A stretch of 64,000 nt of DNA, taken from Lysobacterales bacterium (GTDB lineage: Bacteria; Pseudomonadota; Gammaproteobacteria; Xanthomonadales; SZUA-38). This document shows positions 1 through 9,139 of the stretch, piece after piece (the first letter of the stretch is position 1; each line of letters opens with the position of its first letter). The notes beneath the pieces were generated by a model. That model did no database searches. It was given only the letters and a program-made list of their open reading frames with translations, and was not told the DNA's origin. The translations under genes were made by a program, and so were the position numbers. The stretch covers positions 1 to 64,000 of the forward strand of contig JASJDM010000023.1 in NCBI GenBank assembly GCA_030065125.1, in the 5' to 3' direction.

Positions 1-873
1 CAGCAGAATGCGCAGCAGTACCCGCCAAAACTCGCCGAACGGGAGCCGAGCGACAGGGTGGTGCGTGTTGGACGTAAACTCGCCGACAGCATCGGGCTTG
101 GTGTGCAAAGCGCTCCAGGCAGGGCATTGATCCTGAGCTATTCGGAAGATGGCGAGAAGGAAACCGAGCGGCTGGTCGTAAATGGAAGCGTTCAACTGAG
201 CAACGTCGTCTCTCAGAAACCTGCCACTGACCCCAGCGAACGGTCTACATTTGTAGAAGATCTGTATACGATGAGTTTCGATGTCGACCAAACTCGCGAG
301 ACTGAGGAAGACACGATCTCTTTTGCCTGGGGGCGGACCTGGCACTTGATTCCTGGCTGGACGGCTGCGGAGGATGGGCGTTTTGGATGGAACTCGTCCC
401 TGGGCATATCCTACGCAACGGATCGTCACTGGGATCGTGACGTTTACCAGGCAAGTTGGAAGGGCCTTCTTTCTAAGCAGACCTGGGGCCGGATGGGATA
501 CCCTTTGGCCGATCACGGCGGCCTGCGCTTCGCGTGGCAGCCGACGCTGGAAGCTCAGGTAGGCAAGGTTGCGGACGACGGCGGCAATGCGATGCTCGCT
601 ATGCAGAAGGCGGCCGGCACCTATTATCGTCTCATCCCCAAACTTGAAGCCCAATACTGGCCGCGCATTCTCGACGATCGACTGCAGTTCTTTGCTTCAG
701 CCGCTCGGGTTCATGACTATTCACTGGACGAGGGTTTTGGCCAGTACAGCGCGGACCTCCAATTCCGAATCGCAGCGAATATGTGGCTTGTGGCGAGTTA
801 CACCAAGGGTCACTCCGTGATCACCCTGGACAAGGTCGACCGGTGGCTTCTTGGGTTTGGTGTAGCTCTTTAG
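1..873 (+). CDS. Outer-membrane beta-barrel-like protein (5' partial)
   Basis: The frame is open to the window edge without a stop, so the true start lies outside; the first internal start codon is GTG at 58. About 290 residues are visible. The second half shows short amphipathic stretches rich in aromatics (for example LRFAWQPTLEAQVG, LIPKLEAQYW, ADLQFRIAANMWLVASY) separated by polar turns, the pattern of beta-barrel strands. The protein ends in ...LGFGVAL, so it lacks the usual terminal aromatic of barrel proteins. No family is recognised; the outer-membrane assignment is inference. It lies 467 bases upstream of a histidine kinase on the same strand. Confidence 0.5.
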   Translation, partial: QQNAQQYPPKLAEREPSDRVVRVGRKLADSIGLGVQSAPGRALILSYSEDGEKETERLVVNGSVQLSNVVSQKPATDPSERSTFVEDLYTMSFDVDQTRETEEDTISFAWGRTWHLIPGWTAAEDGRFGWNSSLGISYATDRHWDRDVYQASWKGLLSKQTWGRMGYPLADHGGLRFAWQPTLEAQVGKVADDGGNAMLAMQKAAGTYYRLIPKLEAQYWPRILDDRLQFFASAARVHDYSLDEGFGQYSADLQFRIAANMWLVASYTKGHSVITLDKVDRWLLGFGVAL

Positions 874-1340
874 GTCGAGTTGCCGGTATGGGCGGTATTT
901 TTTCATCTGTCGCGGCGGCATGACGCGTGTGCCGATTTGTGTCCGCGTCGCGGTTTGGGTGCCTTTCCTGGTTTTGTTTCAGGAAGTGAATCGATGAGCG
1001 CTCGCCACTGAGCATTCGCATTGAACTGCGCTTTTATTAGTCAGGTACGATAGTTAGAGGCTGCGCACCGGCACCAACAAATCGAGTTGGCTGCACAGAG
1101 ATCTCTGGTCCGTTCGTAGTCCAATAACTCAAAGGCCATTCCAGAAGTCGGCATCAAACCGCCTCCTTTCGGCTTGGGACAATCATTCAAGCTGGAAGCC
1201 GGCTGCGAACCCAGGTTCTTTGGAAAGTCAAGACGGCACGATCCAGCCAAATCGTGTGAAGATCGGTGCATCTGGCCATTTGGAAAATTTCCCTACAAGC
1301 CTTAGAGTTTCGTCCGGAGGACAGGGAGATCGTCAGTTCC
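874..1340. other. Intergenic region without recognised gene
   Basis: 467 bases between the barrel-like protein and the kinase start chosen here. Both strands carry only short open frames without ribosome binding sites or family signatures. A small inverted repeat (CCAAC / GTTGG, 1074-1090) is the only structure seen. It is more AT-rich than later regions. It probably holds the kinase promoter, but no convincing -10/-35 pair can be named. Confidence 0.4.
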
Positions 1341-3137
1341 ATGAACACTGAACCGGACCTTGAAGGAGGCCATTGGAGGGAAATCCTCCTTGGCCGCGTT
1401 CGCTTCGTTGTCCTGGCCGCTTTTGTCATTGCTGGCATTCTGACTACCACACTCGTGCGTACCGACTTGCTTCGTTTCGGCGGGGTGGCCGTGCTTGGGA
1501 TCGCCATCGCAATCATTGTCCTTTTTTCTCGTCCTAACCTTGCCTACGCGTTGCGCGCGTGGATTACGGTTGGTGCGCTGTTTCTTGGGTCCGCCATCGC
1601 GTATGTGACGGTTGGCTTTAATCCGGGCGCGGTGCTTTCCGCGGGTTTATGCATCGTCATTTCGGGCTTGCTGCTTGGAAAACGGGCGATGGCAGGCACG
1701 CTGGGTGGGATCATTTTGGTTTCGTTGTTGGTTGCTGGATCCGTCTGGTTGGGCGTTTGGGAGGGTCCGGCCGATGAGGAGAGGGCCATGGGCGATCCTT
1801 TGATTTGGCTGCGGATCACATTAATGTCCGCCGTCTTCTGGGGCGCAATTGCCCTGTCGGTGATGCTTGTCGTGGACGACATGGAGCGCGGCGTGGCGCG
1901 TCGCGACACAGCGTTGCGAGAAAAAGACTCAGCGGTAGCGCGACTGGAGGAGGAGGCCAGGCAGCGCCGAGTAGCCGAAAGTGCCAGACGCAAAGCCGTC
2001 GAGGTAGCGAACCAGGCGCAAAAACTCGAGGCAGTGGGTCGGCTTGCAGCCGGGGTTGCCCACGACTTCAATAATGCGCTATTGGTGATACAAGGGTGGA
2101 ACGAAATCCGAGGGCAGTCGGATAGTGATGTCCAGCAATCCAAAGCGACCAAGGCTATAAGCCAGGCCACGCTGCAGGCCAGCCAGCTAGCCAGACATCT
2201 GTTGACATTAGGCCGGAAAGAGGTTCGCGCGCCTGGTTATCTTCAAGCAGACCGGATTGTCGAGGATACCGGACAGAGCCTTAAGACGCTCTTGCACGCC
2301 GGTATCGAATTGAAAGTTGAGACGCAACAGGACCTGACCGTCTATGCCGATGAAGCTCAGCTTCAACAGCTGATACTGAACCTCGTCATCAACGCACGAG
2401 ACGCTTTGCCCGAGGGCGGCGACATCCACCTGCGAGTTCGTCTCGACCACGAAGGCCCGACAACCGGCCAACACCCACGTAGACCGTCCAATGATGAGCA
2501 GTGGGTACTCATCCAGGTGGAAGATGAAGGCGTTGGAATGGACGAACAGACACTTGATCGGGCGTTCGAACCATTCTTCACGACCAAAGAAACGGGTCAC
2601 GGTACCGGCCTGGGTCTTTCCGCCGCATACGGCATCGTAGAGCAAAGCGGAGGTCATATTGAACTCACCAGTCAACCGGGTGAGGGAACAGTTGTGTCGA
2701 TCTTTCTACCCCTGGTCAGAGCCTCACCCCGGGTGGAGGAGGAAGATGCTCCGGTCGCCCAGAAAACTACGCCGTTAACGGCGCGGGTATTGGTGCTGGA
2801 AGACGATCAGGCGGTACGCGAACTGATTACTCATACCTTGCGTCGAGCCGGCCTTGATGTTGTCGCGGCGGAAGACGGCAACGCAGTGATGGAGGTCATG
2901 CGTCATGAGACTTCTTCATTCGATATCTTGTGCGCTGACGCCGTATTCCCTGGCGCCACACTGAGCGACGTTCTCGGCGCCTTTGAAAGACACTCGCCCA
3001 AAGCGAAAATCCTGATTTGTTCAGGATTCGTCGAAGAGGAGTTGGCCATTAAAGGCGTTGAGTCGGGAGAATATGGCTTTCTGGCAAAGCCGTTCAGCGT
3101 GAGCGCGCTGATGACTGAGATTCGGTCGATGCTGTAG
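1341..3137 (+). CDS. Membrane hybrid histidine kinase with receiver domain
   Basis: Sensor kinase of a phosphorelay. The ATG at 1341 follows GGGAG about 12 bases upstream; an in-frame earlier start at 1266 is possible. From the N-terminus there are five or six hydrophobic segments (residues ~15-190), a charged coiled coil (~195-235), a phosphoacceptor motif GVAHDFNN with His ~241, an ATPase domain with N-box NLVINARDAL (~347), G1 EDEGVGMD and F/G2 box FEPFFTTKETGHGTGLGLS, and a C-terminal receiver with acidic pair LEDD, phospho-Asp ~533 in CADAVFPG and Lys ~583 in LAKPF. There is no DNA-binding domain and no adjacent response regulator, so the partner is elsewhere. The sensing region has no recognised domain. 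Confidence 0.9.
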   Translation: MNTEPDLEGGHWREILLGRVRFVVLAAFVIAGILTTTLVRTDLLRFGGVAVLGIAIAIIVLFSRPNLAYALRAWITVGALFLGSAIAYVTVGFNPGAVLSAGLCIVISGLLLGKRAMAGTLGGIILVSLLVAGSVWLGVWEGPADEERAMGDPLIWLRITLMSAVFWGAIALSVMLVVDDMERGVARRDTALREKDSAVARLEEEARQRRVAESARRKAVEVANQAQKLEAVGRLAAGVAHDFNNALLVIQGWNEIRGQSDSDVQQSKATKAISQATLQASQLARHLLTLGRKEVRAPGYLQADRIVEDTGQSLKTLLHAGIELKVETQQDLTVYADEAQLQQLILNLVINARDALPEGGDIHLRVRLDHEGPTTGQHPRRPSNDEQWVLIQVEDEGVGMDEQTLDRAFEPFFTTKETGHGTGLGLSAAYGIVEQSGGHIELTSQPGEGTVVSIFLPLVRASPRVEEEDAPVAQKTTPLTARVLVLEDDQAVRELITHTLRRAGLDVVAAEDGNAVMEVMRHETSSFDILCADAVFPGATLSDVLGAFERHSPKAKILICSGFVEEELAIKGVESGEYGFLAKPFSVSALMTEIRSML

Positions 3138-3183
3138 TTACCTTGGAGAGGACGCCGCGCGGTCCCACTCTGGCGCATCGGAG

Positions 3184-4131
3184 TTACCGCGGAAACTCAC
3201 GGCGCGGCAACGCATCACCTGACGGTGGACCAGGGTCAAACATGTCACTGATGGCCGTGAGCATCCAACGGAGTCGTGGTTCAGCCGAAAAGCGTGAATG
3301 CCAAAGCGCGTAGTAGTCGGTCGTGGGCAGCGTCATGGGTATTTTTTTGACCACAAAGGGTCCGTTCCGAAGCACCTCTTCTGCGACTTTTGACGGCAGT
3401 GTTGCGATGCGCGATTTGCCCAGAAGATCCTCGTCAACCATATGGAATGCGGATACCGACGCGCAGACGTGACGCTGCAGACCTTTTCGCTCCAGCTCGA
3501 TGTCTATCACGCCTCTCTCGTTTCCCAACGGGGCAACGAGCACGTGTGTCGCATCAGCATATCGCTTGAGCGTCAAGTTGGTTTCAGCCAGCGGGTGATC
3601 CCTGTGCATGACACAAACGAAGGGATCGCTCCCCAATCGCATTTGTTTGAGCAACTCGGGTGCGTTCCAATTCACTGCGACGACCAGGTTCACCTGGCCC
3701 GCCTCCAGTTGACGCACAAGGTAATCCCTGACCAGCGGTAATGTGACAAGGCGCAATTTGGGAGCCTCGTGAGCAAGCCGGTCAACCAGCTTTGGCGCAA
3801 GACGCGCCAGGATTTCATCCGTTCCACTCAAAACGAACTTGCCCGAGAAATCTTTGGGCGGCGGCACATTGCCGGCTGTGAGGGCGTTCGCTTCAGCAAG
3901 TATCAACTGAATTCGCTCCCTCAGGGACCACGCATGGGGTGTGGGTTGCATTCCCTCGCGTGTTCGAACGAACAGCTCATCGGCGAACCACTCGCGAAGC
4001 TGACTCAATTGTTTGCTCACCGCCGATTGGGTGACGTTCATCGCCTCCGCCGCATCCACAACGCTTCCCCTGGTCATGATGGCGTCGAAAGCCTCCAGGA
4101 GAGGAAGGTTCTTAATATTCCTATTTGTCAT
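3184..4131 (-). CDS. LysR-type transcriptional regulator
   Basis: DNA-binding regulator, 315 residues from the ATG at 4131; a longer frame from 4188 with another ATG at 4149 exists and none has a strong Shine-Dalgarno sequence. The N-terminus is a winged helix-turn-helix (LLEAFDAIMTRGSVVDAAEAMNVTQSAVSKQLSQL), followed by a linker helix and a LysR substrate-binding domain (~90-300). It is divergent from the GST/NTF2/tautomerase/permease operon, the classic layout for a LysR regulator controlling its neighbour and itself. An imperfect dyad at 4162-4179 lies between them. The inducer is unknown. Confidence 0.92.
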   Translation of the reverse strand: MTNRNIKNLPLLEAFDAIMTRGSVVDAAEAMNVTQSAVSKQLSQLREWFADELFVRTREGMQPTPHAWSLRERIQLILAEANALTAGNVPPPKDFSGKFVLSGTDEILARLAPKLVDRLAHEAPKLRLVTLPLVRDYLVRQLEAGQVNLVVAVNWNAPELLKQMRLGSDPFVCVMHRDHPLAETNLTLKRYADATHVLVAPLGNERGVIDIELERKGLQRHVCASVSAFHMVDEDLLGKSRIATLPSKVAEEVLRNGPFVVKKIPMTLPTTDYYALWHSRFSAEPRLRWMLTAISDMFDPGPPSGDALPRREFPR

Positions 4132-4161
4132 GGTAACTATTACTAACATTCTCTGTAGGAA

Positions 4162-4179
4162 ATATCGACCTATCGGTAT
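4162..4179. promoter_or_regulatory. Candidate LysR operator dyad
   Basis: Imperfect inverted repeat ATATCGA-CCTA-TCGGTAT, six of seven half-site positions matching, in the divergent spacer 30 bases from the LysR start and 96 bases from the GST start. Its position and symmetry fit a LysR binding site, though spacing is T-N12-A rather than T-N11-A. A perfect 10-base palindrome (GCCGATCGGC) lies further on at 4207-4216 in the GST leader. Confidence 0.35.
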
Positions 4180-4275
4180 GGTGTCCACGGTGTCTCAGTT
4201 GGCAGCGCCGATCGGCAACGCACAGCCGTGGTGAGAGGCCAAAACACGTAAGCCATCAGACTTAGGAGAATTGTT

Positions 4276-4893
4276 ATGTATCGTTTGTATGCCATTCCCG
4301 GCAGTTGTTCGACCGGAATCCATGTTCTCTTGAACAAGCTTGGCCAGGAGGTCGAGGTCGTTAATCGTGACGATGTTGATGACTATTCGACACTCGTGCC
4401 GACAAACCAGGTTCCAGCTCTGGAAGCGGGTGATGAGCTACTCACCGAAGGGGCTGCAATTGTGATGCATCTGCTCGAAGCGTACGGCCTGGCGCCGCTG
4501 CCCGGTCGGGAAGCCCGCGTATTTCGGCAGTGGTTGATGTTCAACTACGCAACGCTTCATCCCACCTATTCACAGCTCTTTGTTGCGGGGGTCACGAACG
4601 TCGTAGAGGACGCCGAGAGTCGCGAGGTCCTGATTGAAAATGTGTCGGAGCGTTTGTCGGCACTGTGGAACATTGTGGAGTCTCGCCTCGAGGGCCGTGA
4701 GTTTATGGTCGGCGACTCGCCCACCATCATCGACTACCTGCTCGCGATCTACGCCAACTGGGGTAACGCAGTGCCCGAAGCCAGGATCGAGATTGGCCGC
4801 AACGCGCGACGTTTGATCGAGCGCGTGACAACACTGCCTGAGTTCGTTAAAGCCGTCGAGCGCGAGGGCATCGACGTTCGTCTGCCACAGTGA
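4276..4893 (+). CDS. Glutathione S-transferase family protein
   Basis: Cytosolic thiol-conjugating or glutathione-dependent enzyme, 205 residues, normal length for the family. The N-terminal thioredoxin-like domain starts MYRLYAIPGSCSTGIHVLL, with candidate catalytic Ser/Cys in SCSTG, the cis-Pro motif NQVPALE and the glutathione-binding LTEGAAI motif (~residues 50-65). The C-terminal helical domain spans ~85-205. GGAG at 4264-4267 precedes the ATG, fixing the start. First gene of a four-gene operon divergent from LysR. The substrate is unknown; detoxification or glutathione-dependent isomerisation of a small electrophile fits the neighbours. Confidence 0.9.
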   Translation: MYRLYAIPGSCSTGIHVLLNKLGQEVEVVNRDDVDDYSTLVPTNQVPALEAGDELLTEGAAIVMHLLEAYGLAPLPGREARVFRQWLMFNYATLHPTYSQLFVAGVTNVVEDAESREVLIENVSERLSALWNIVESRLEGREFMVGDSPTIIDYLLAIYANWGNAVPEARIEIGRNARRLIERVTTLPEFVKAVEREGIDVRLPQ

Positions 4894-4951
4894 CCCATCC
4901 CCGCGGAGTGCCGCTGGGCCCTCCGCTGCCAAACAAATTGGAATCCCAACC

Positions 4952-5383
4952 ATGACCAAAGATGCAAAAAAGAATGCCGTTGAGCTGTTGGCAAGCCAGC
5001 CACCGAGTCAAAGTCCAGCGGCCGCCCGACGCGAGGTTGTTCAAGTGCTACAACTTTACTTCGATGCCCTGCATGAAGCCGACGCGACCAAGATGGACCG
5101 CATTTTTCACGCGCAAGGTATCTACGCGACTGCTGATGAACACCCCACGCTTACTCGGGACAAGCGAACCTACCTGGACGTCCTCCGCAACCGTGAATCT
5201 CCGCAGTCCCGGGGCGACGCGCGCAAAGACCACATCGACAGCATTGAGTTTGCTGGAGCCAATACCGCGCGGGCTCGGGTGCGATGTTCCATTGGTTCAA
5301 GCGACTTTGTTGATTTCCTGACCCTTATTCGAGACGAGGAAGGCCAGTGGCAGATCATCTCGAAGATCTTTCAAATTGTTTAA
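4952..5383 (+). CDS. NTF2-like / lumazine-binding-like protein
   Basis: 143 residues resembling the putative lumazine-binding branch of the NTF2/SnoaL cone fold: an N-terminal helix (REVVQVLQLYFDALHEAD), a central IYATADE region and C-terminal beta strands ending WQIISKIFQIV. Such proteins act as small-molecule isomerases, hydrolases or binding proteins; the ligand here cannot be told. It lies 58 bases after the GST gene and 14 bases before the tautomerase gene, so it is presumably co-transcribed with them under LysR control. Confidence 0.8.
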   Translation: MTKDAKKNAVELLASQPPSQSPAAARREVVQVLQLYFDALHEADATKMDRIFHAQGIYATADEHPTLTRDKRTYLDVLRNRESPQSRGDARKDHIDSIEFAGANTARARVRCSIGSSDFVDFLTLIRDEEGQWQIISKIFQIV

Positions 5384-5397
5384 TGTGGAGACGCCAA

Positions 5398-5619
5398 ATG
5401 CCATACGTGAACATCAAAATCACCAGAGAAGGCGCGAACGAAGAACAAAAGGCAGCGCTGATCAGCGGCACGACCCGGGTGCTTGTAGACGTGCTGGGCA
5501 AGGACCCAGACACGACGTTCGTCGTGATTGAAGAAATAGACCTGCCTGGCTGGGGAATCGGCGGATTGCCGGTCGAGGAATTCCGCAAGGCAAAGACCGG
5601 CGGTGACACGACATCATGA
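5398..5619 (+). CDS. 4-oxalocrotonate tautomerase family enzyme
   Basis: 73 residues beginning MPYVNIKITREG; after Met removal Pro1 is the catalytic base of the tautomerase superfamily. The length is close to the 60-75 residues of small 4-OT subunits, and PYVNIKI and TTFVVIEEI are the two expected strands. The ATG at 5398 is chosen over upstream frame extensions because it places Pro1 correctly and follows GGAG at 5386-5389. Its stop overlaps the next start (ATGA). It probably tautomerises a keto/enol intermediate in whatever pathway the LysR operon serves. Confidence 0.9.
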   Translation: MPYVNIKITREGANEEQKAALISGTTRVLVDVLGKDPDTTFVVIEEIDLPGWGIGGLPVEEFRKAKTGGDTTS

Positions 5620-6074
5620 ACAGTCTTCCAGGGCCTGCGATGAGCGTGATTATGGTGTTGGCGGGGACAGGAATACCCATCATGGCCGCATTGAACAGCG
5701 GCCTGGGGGCGCGCCTGGGGAATCCGGTGCAAGCGGCGACTCTTCTCTTTGCATTGGCCCTGGTGATCTCGCTTTTCGCGCTTATGCTCCAGTCCAGGCC
5801 AGTTGTATTCAATCTCGCGGCCGTACCGCCGCAGTACCTTTTGGGCGGTCTGTTTGTTGCGTTCTACGTTCTGTCGGTGACGTTCATCGCCCCGAAGATA
5901 GGCGTGGGTAACTCAATTGTCCTGGTGTTACTCGGCCAGATGCTTGCCTCGGCAATGATCGATCACTTCGGATGGTTGAACGCACCACAGGCGTCTCTTT
6001 CAAGCCAACGCGTTGCCGGTCTCGTGGTCATGGCTATCGCGGTTGTACTGATGCGACGTCCGATCGAAAGCTAA
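5616..6074 (+). CDS. YdcZ-type (DUF606) DMT-family membrane protein
   Basis: 152 residues with about five hydrophobic segments, matching the half-size YdcZ branch of the drug/metabolite transporter superfamily (typically 140-150 residues, acting as dimers). GTGIPIMAALNSGLGARLGNP and FYVLSVTFIAPKIGVGNSIVLVLLGQM are the conserved regions. The start ATG overlaps the tautomerase stop by four bases, implying translational coupling. Last gene of the LysR-linked operon; it could export or import the compound handled by the upstream enzymes. Confidence 0.88.
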   Translation: MNSLPGPAMSVIMVLAGTGIPIMAALNSGLGARLGNPVQAATLLFALALVISLFALMLQSRPVVFNLAAVPPQYLLGGLFVAFYVLSVTFIAPKIGVGNSIVLVLLGQMLASAMIDHFGWLNAPQASLSSQRVAGLVVMAIAVVLMRRPIES

Positions 6075-6168
6075 GTAACGATCTCGACCAATCATGGTGT
6101 TCTGCAAAATCATCTGCATCGCCCTCAAGCAATGGTCTGCAGCCTGCACTGCGGCCAGCCTCGCTCAA

Positions 6169-6549
6169 TCAGAATGCGCCGAACCCCTTTGTAGAAAGCT
6201 CATCGGCCGGGTTGACGTAAACCCTTCCGGAGTTTCCCGTAAAAGAACCGCCTTTCGTCAATTCACCGTCGATTCGCTCGTGCAGGACGACGTGAATGTG
6301 CTGCTCAGCAGACAGGGCCTGGAATATGGCAGTGAACATGAATACTTTGAGCGGCTTTCTGACTGGGGTCGTTTCCTCAATCAGTTCGAGTTCTCCGTGT
6401 GCGCCAATGGCGCCCTTGAACTCGACTTCCGTACCCGGCGTGGCGCTGGTAATTTCGATCACGTACTCGGTCAATGGCATGTCCCGAGTTGACATGGCGA
6501 TGCCTGGGTACAAACAGACAATCAGAATGAATGTGACGAGAGCTTTCAT
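6169..6549 (-). CDS. Small secreted protein of unknown function
   Basis: 126 residues with a clear signal peptide (MKALVTFILIVCLYPGIAMS) and a predicted beta-rich remainder. The start is well supported by GGAGG eight bases before the ATG. No family is recognised. It contains a single His pair (QHIHVVLHE) and no cysteine in the mature part. It is transcribed alone, convergent with the YdcZ-type gene and divergent from the TPR protein at 6818. Export to the periplasm is likely; the function is unknown. Confidence 0.7.
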   Translation of the reverse strand: MKALVTFILIVCLYPGIAMSTRDMPLTEYVIEITSATPGTEVEFKGAIGAHGELELIEETTPVRKPLKVFMFTAIFQALSAEQHIHVVLHERIDGELTKGGSFTGNSGRVYVNPADELSTKGFGAF

Positions 6550-6817
6550 GAGCTGATCCTCCGGCAGGGGTTCTTGATATTGCCAGAATCACTGCCCGGA
6601 AGAGAAAAAATTTGACCACCCCAGCCCGCCCGGGTGCAGTCCCTCCTCACGGCTTCACGGACGCCGCTCCCGTTGACCCGTTTTTGGTTTTTGAGGCGTT
6701 GGTTGACCGCAAACTGGCGGCCGCTTGAATCCGCAGGCCGGGACCGGCAGTGAAAGGTTCGGGGTCTCAATGCTATTCTCTGGAGACATCTGACGGTCCT
6801 AGCGCTCCATCGAATCA

Positions 6818-8971
6818 GTGGGTCCACGACACCTTTTCAACGAGTTGCAAAAGCGTCACGTTTTTCGAGTGGCGGTGGCGTACGCCGTTGCCTCCTGGCT
6901 GATTCTGCAGGTTGCTGATATTGCGTTTGCGGTCCTGCGTCTGCCCGAAGGCGGTTTGACCTTGGTGTTTGTTCTGCTGGCGGTGGGCTTTCCCCTGGCC
7001 CTGATCGCTTCGTGGTTTCTGGAACTGACCCCCGAAGGCCTGCGATTGGAAAAACAGGTGGATCGCAGCCTGCCGCGCAGCCGGAGAGACGCTCGTCGAA
7101 TCGATTTCGTCATCATTGGCATACTGGTTGCGGCTGTACTGGTCCTCACGGTTGACCGGCTCACGAACCTGAGTGAAAGGTCCGCCACCATCAGCAGTTC
7201 GACCGAAAAATCTCTCGCCATTCTGCCTTTTGTCAATGTGAGCGGCGACAATGAGACCGATCCCTTCGCCGCAGGAATTCATGATGACATCCTGACCCAC
7301 GTGTCCCGAATCGGCGAGCTGAAGGTGATTTCCAGGACCTCCGTCCTGCGTTATCGGGGAACGACAAAGGCGATGCCGGAGATAGCTCGGGAACTCGGCG
7401 TTACGGCTGTCATGGAAGGCACGGTGCAGCGCGAGGGAACCCGGCTCAGGATCAATGTCCAGCTGATCGACGCCGTGGCGGACCGCCACCTGTGGGGCCA
7501 ATCCTTCGACCGGGAACTCACCACACGGGATGTTCTGGCCATCCAGAGTGAAATCGCCGGGGCCGTTGCACTGGCCATGCGTGCGACCCTTTCGCCAGGG
7601 GAGCGAGTGGCCCTGGCGCGGCTGCCTACGGAGAGCCTTGAAGCCTACCGGGCCTATTTACTGGGGCGACAGCGAATGGTCCAACGCTCGCGGACGGCGC
7701 TGCTGGAAGCTGCCGGCTACTTTCAGAAGGCCATTGACATCGATCCGGACTATGCCTTGCCGTATGTCGGGCTGGCCGATGCCCACATGCTGCTGGGCGC
7801 TGAAGGCGAAACGCTGCTGGAAGAATTGGTCGCGACCGTGGAGCCGGCCCTGGACCAGGCGCTGATTCTGAACGACAAACTGGCTGAGGCATATGCGTCC
7901 CTGGGGCTTCTGCGAGAGAAGACCGGGCGCCTCGCTGAAGCCGAAATCGCTTACCGGCGGGCCATCCAGCTCGACCCGAATTATCCAGCGGCCCACCACT
8001 GGTACGGCAACATGCAGCTCGGGGTGATGGCACGCCCCGAAGCGGCAATAGCCCCCCTGGAGCGCGCGCTGGAACTCGATCCCCTTTCACCGGTAATCAA
8101 TCTGACCCTGGGTGAAGCTTATGACGGGGTAGGGAGGTTCGCCGAGGCCATGGAGCTGTTTCAAACCACGGTTGAGATCGAACCCCGATACCCCAGCGGC
8201 CACGTGGTGGTCGCCCATATGCACCGCTTCGTTTACGGTCGGCTCGACCTCGCGTTGGAGTGGTACCGCAAAGGCGTGGACATAGATTCCAGCCGGGCCC
8301 GGGACGTCAGCAGCGTGGGCTTGACCTATCTGGAGCTCGGGTCTGACGCCGAGGCTGAAAAGTGGATCAGGCAGGCGCTGGCGTTGGGACCCGAGAAGTA
8401 TTTGGCGCCCAACGAAGCCCTGACCCTGCTGCACCGCTATCGAGGACGTGAACAGGAAGCTTTGACCGCGGCGCGCCGACTCCTTTCCATGAGCCCCGGC
8501 AACCACCTTGGTCTGGCCACCCTGGTCAGCTTCGGCCAATATCGGGAGGCGGTCGACCTCGACCCCGAGAAACAGTCGCGGTGCCAGGAGCCAAGCCGGG
8601 TCAACCGGGGAAACCTGAGGCGCGCCCTGCAGCTTTCCCTGGCCCTGGAGCGAACGGACCAACCGGACTGTGCCAGGAAACTGGTCCTCGCCGCGCTCGA
8701 TGTACTCAACACGATGCCCCGACTGGGAATGCGGGGATTCGGGTTTGCCGACGTGGAGCTTTACGCGCGGCTGGGCGAAACCCGAAAGGCATTGGCTGCG
8801 CTACGCAGCGCCATCGACCAAGGCGCCCGGGGTAACTGGTTGCGACTCAAGCTAAGCCCGCATATCGAACGCCTGCGTGATGACCCCGAGTTCCGGTCCA
8901 TGATGGAGGAGGTGGAGGCGGATCTGTCGATCCAGCGCCAGCAGGTTGAACAAAACCGGCCCCGCGCCTGA
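6818..8971 (+). CDS. TolB-like / TPR membrane protein
   Basis: 717 residues. The N-terminus LFNELQKRHVFRVAVAYAVASW followed by three hydrophobic segments (to ~110) is typical of TPR proteins often annotated as adenylate-cyclase-like or FlgO/TolB N-terminal proteins. A TolB-like alpha/beta domain follows (SLAILPFVNVSGDNETDPFA to about 240), then tetratricopeptide repeats (~255-700; for example AEAEIAYRRAIQLDPNYPAA). There is no cyclase catalytic domain. The GTG start lacks a clear Shine-Dalgarno. It likely forms a membrane-bound scaffold; the partner is unknown. A paralogue lies at 16303-18072 on the other strand. Confidence 0.85.
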   Translation: MGPRHLFNELQKRHVFRVAVAYAVASWLILQVADIAFAVLRLPEGGLTLVFVLLAVGFPLALIASWFLELTPEGLRLEKQVDRSLPRSRRDARRIDFVIIGILVAAVLVLTVDRLTNLSERSATISSSTEKSLAILPFVNVSGDNETDPFAAGIHDDILTHVSRIGELKVISRTSVLRYRGTTKAMPEIARELGVTAVMEGTVQREGTRLRINVQLIDAVADRHLWGQSFDRELTTRDVLAIQSEIAGAVALAMRATLSPGERVALARLPTESLEAYRAYLLGRQRMVQRSRTALLEAAGYFQKAIDIDPDYALPYVGLADAHMLLGAEGETLLEELVATVEPALDQALILNDKLAEAYASLGLLREKTGRLAEAEIAYRRAIQLDPNYPAAHHWYGNMQLGVMARPEAAIAPLERALELDPLSPVINLTLGEAYDGVGRFAEAMELFQTTVEIEPRYPSGHVVVAHMHRFVYGRLDLALEWYRKGVDIDSSRARDVSSVGLTYLELGSDAEAEKWIRQALALGPEKYLAPNEALTLLHRYRGREQEALTAARRLLSMSPGNHLGLATLVSFGQYREAVDLDPEKQSRCQEPSRVNRGNLRRALQLSLALERTDQPDCARKLVLAALDVLNTMPRLGMRGFGFADVELYARLGETRKALAALRSAIDQGARGNWLRLKLSPHIERLRDDPEFRSMMEEVEADLSIQRQQVEQNRPRA

Positions 8972-9139
8972 AACCGGGCTGGTTCGAGACGCGAGAAACA
9001 GGCGGCTCCGGGCGGTACGAGCAGCACAACACCGACGAGATGAATGAGCCGCTCCCACGTCTGAACCAGCGGTTGCCCGAGGTTTCTTCAGCCCGCAACT
9101 GCGTAACCTGATCGACGTGCCGCAGACGATTCAGTCAAT

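Noticed and set aside
6818..8971. Annotation as adenylate cyclase
   Set aside because: Only the TolB-like and TPR parts are present; no class III cyclase domain is seen, though homologues are often so named.
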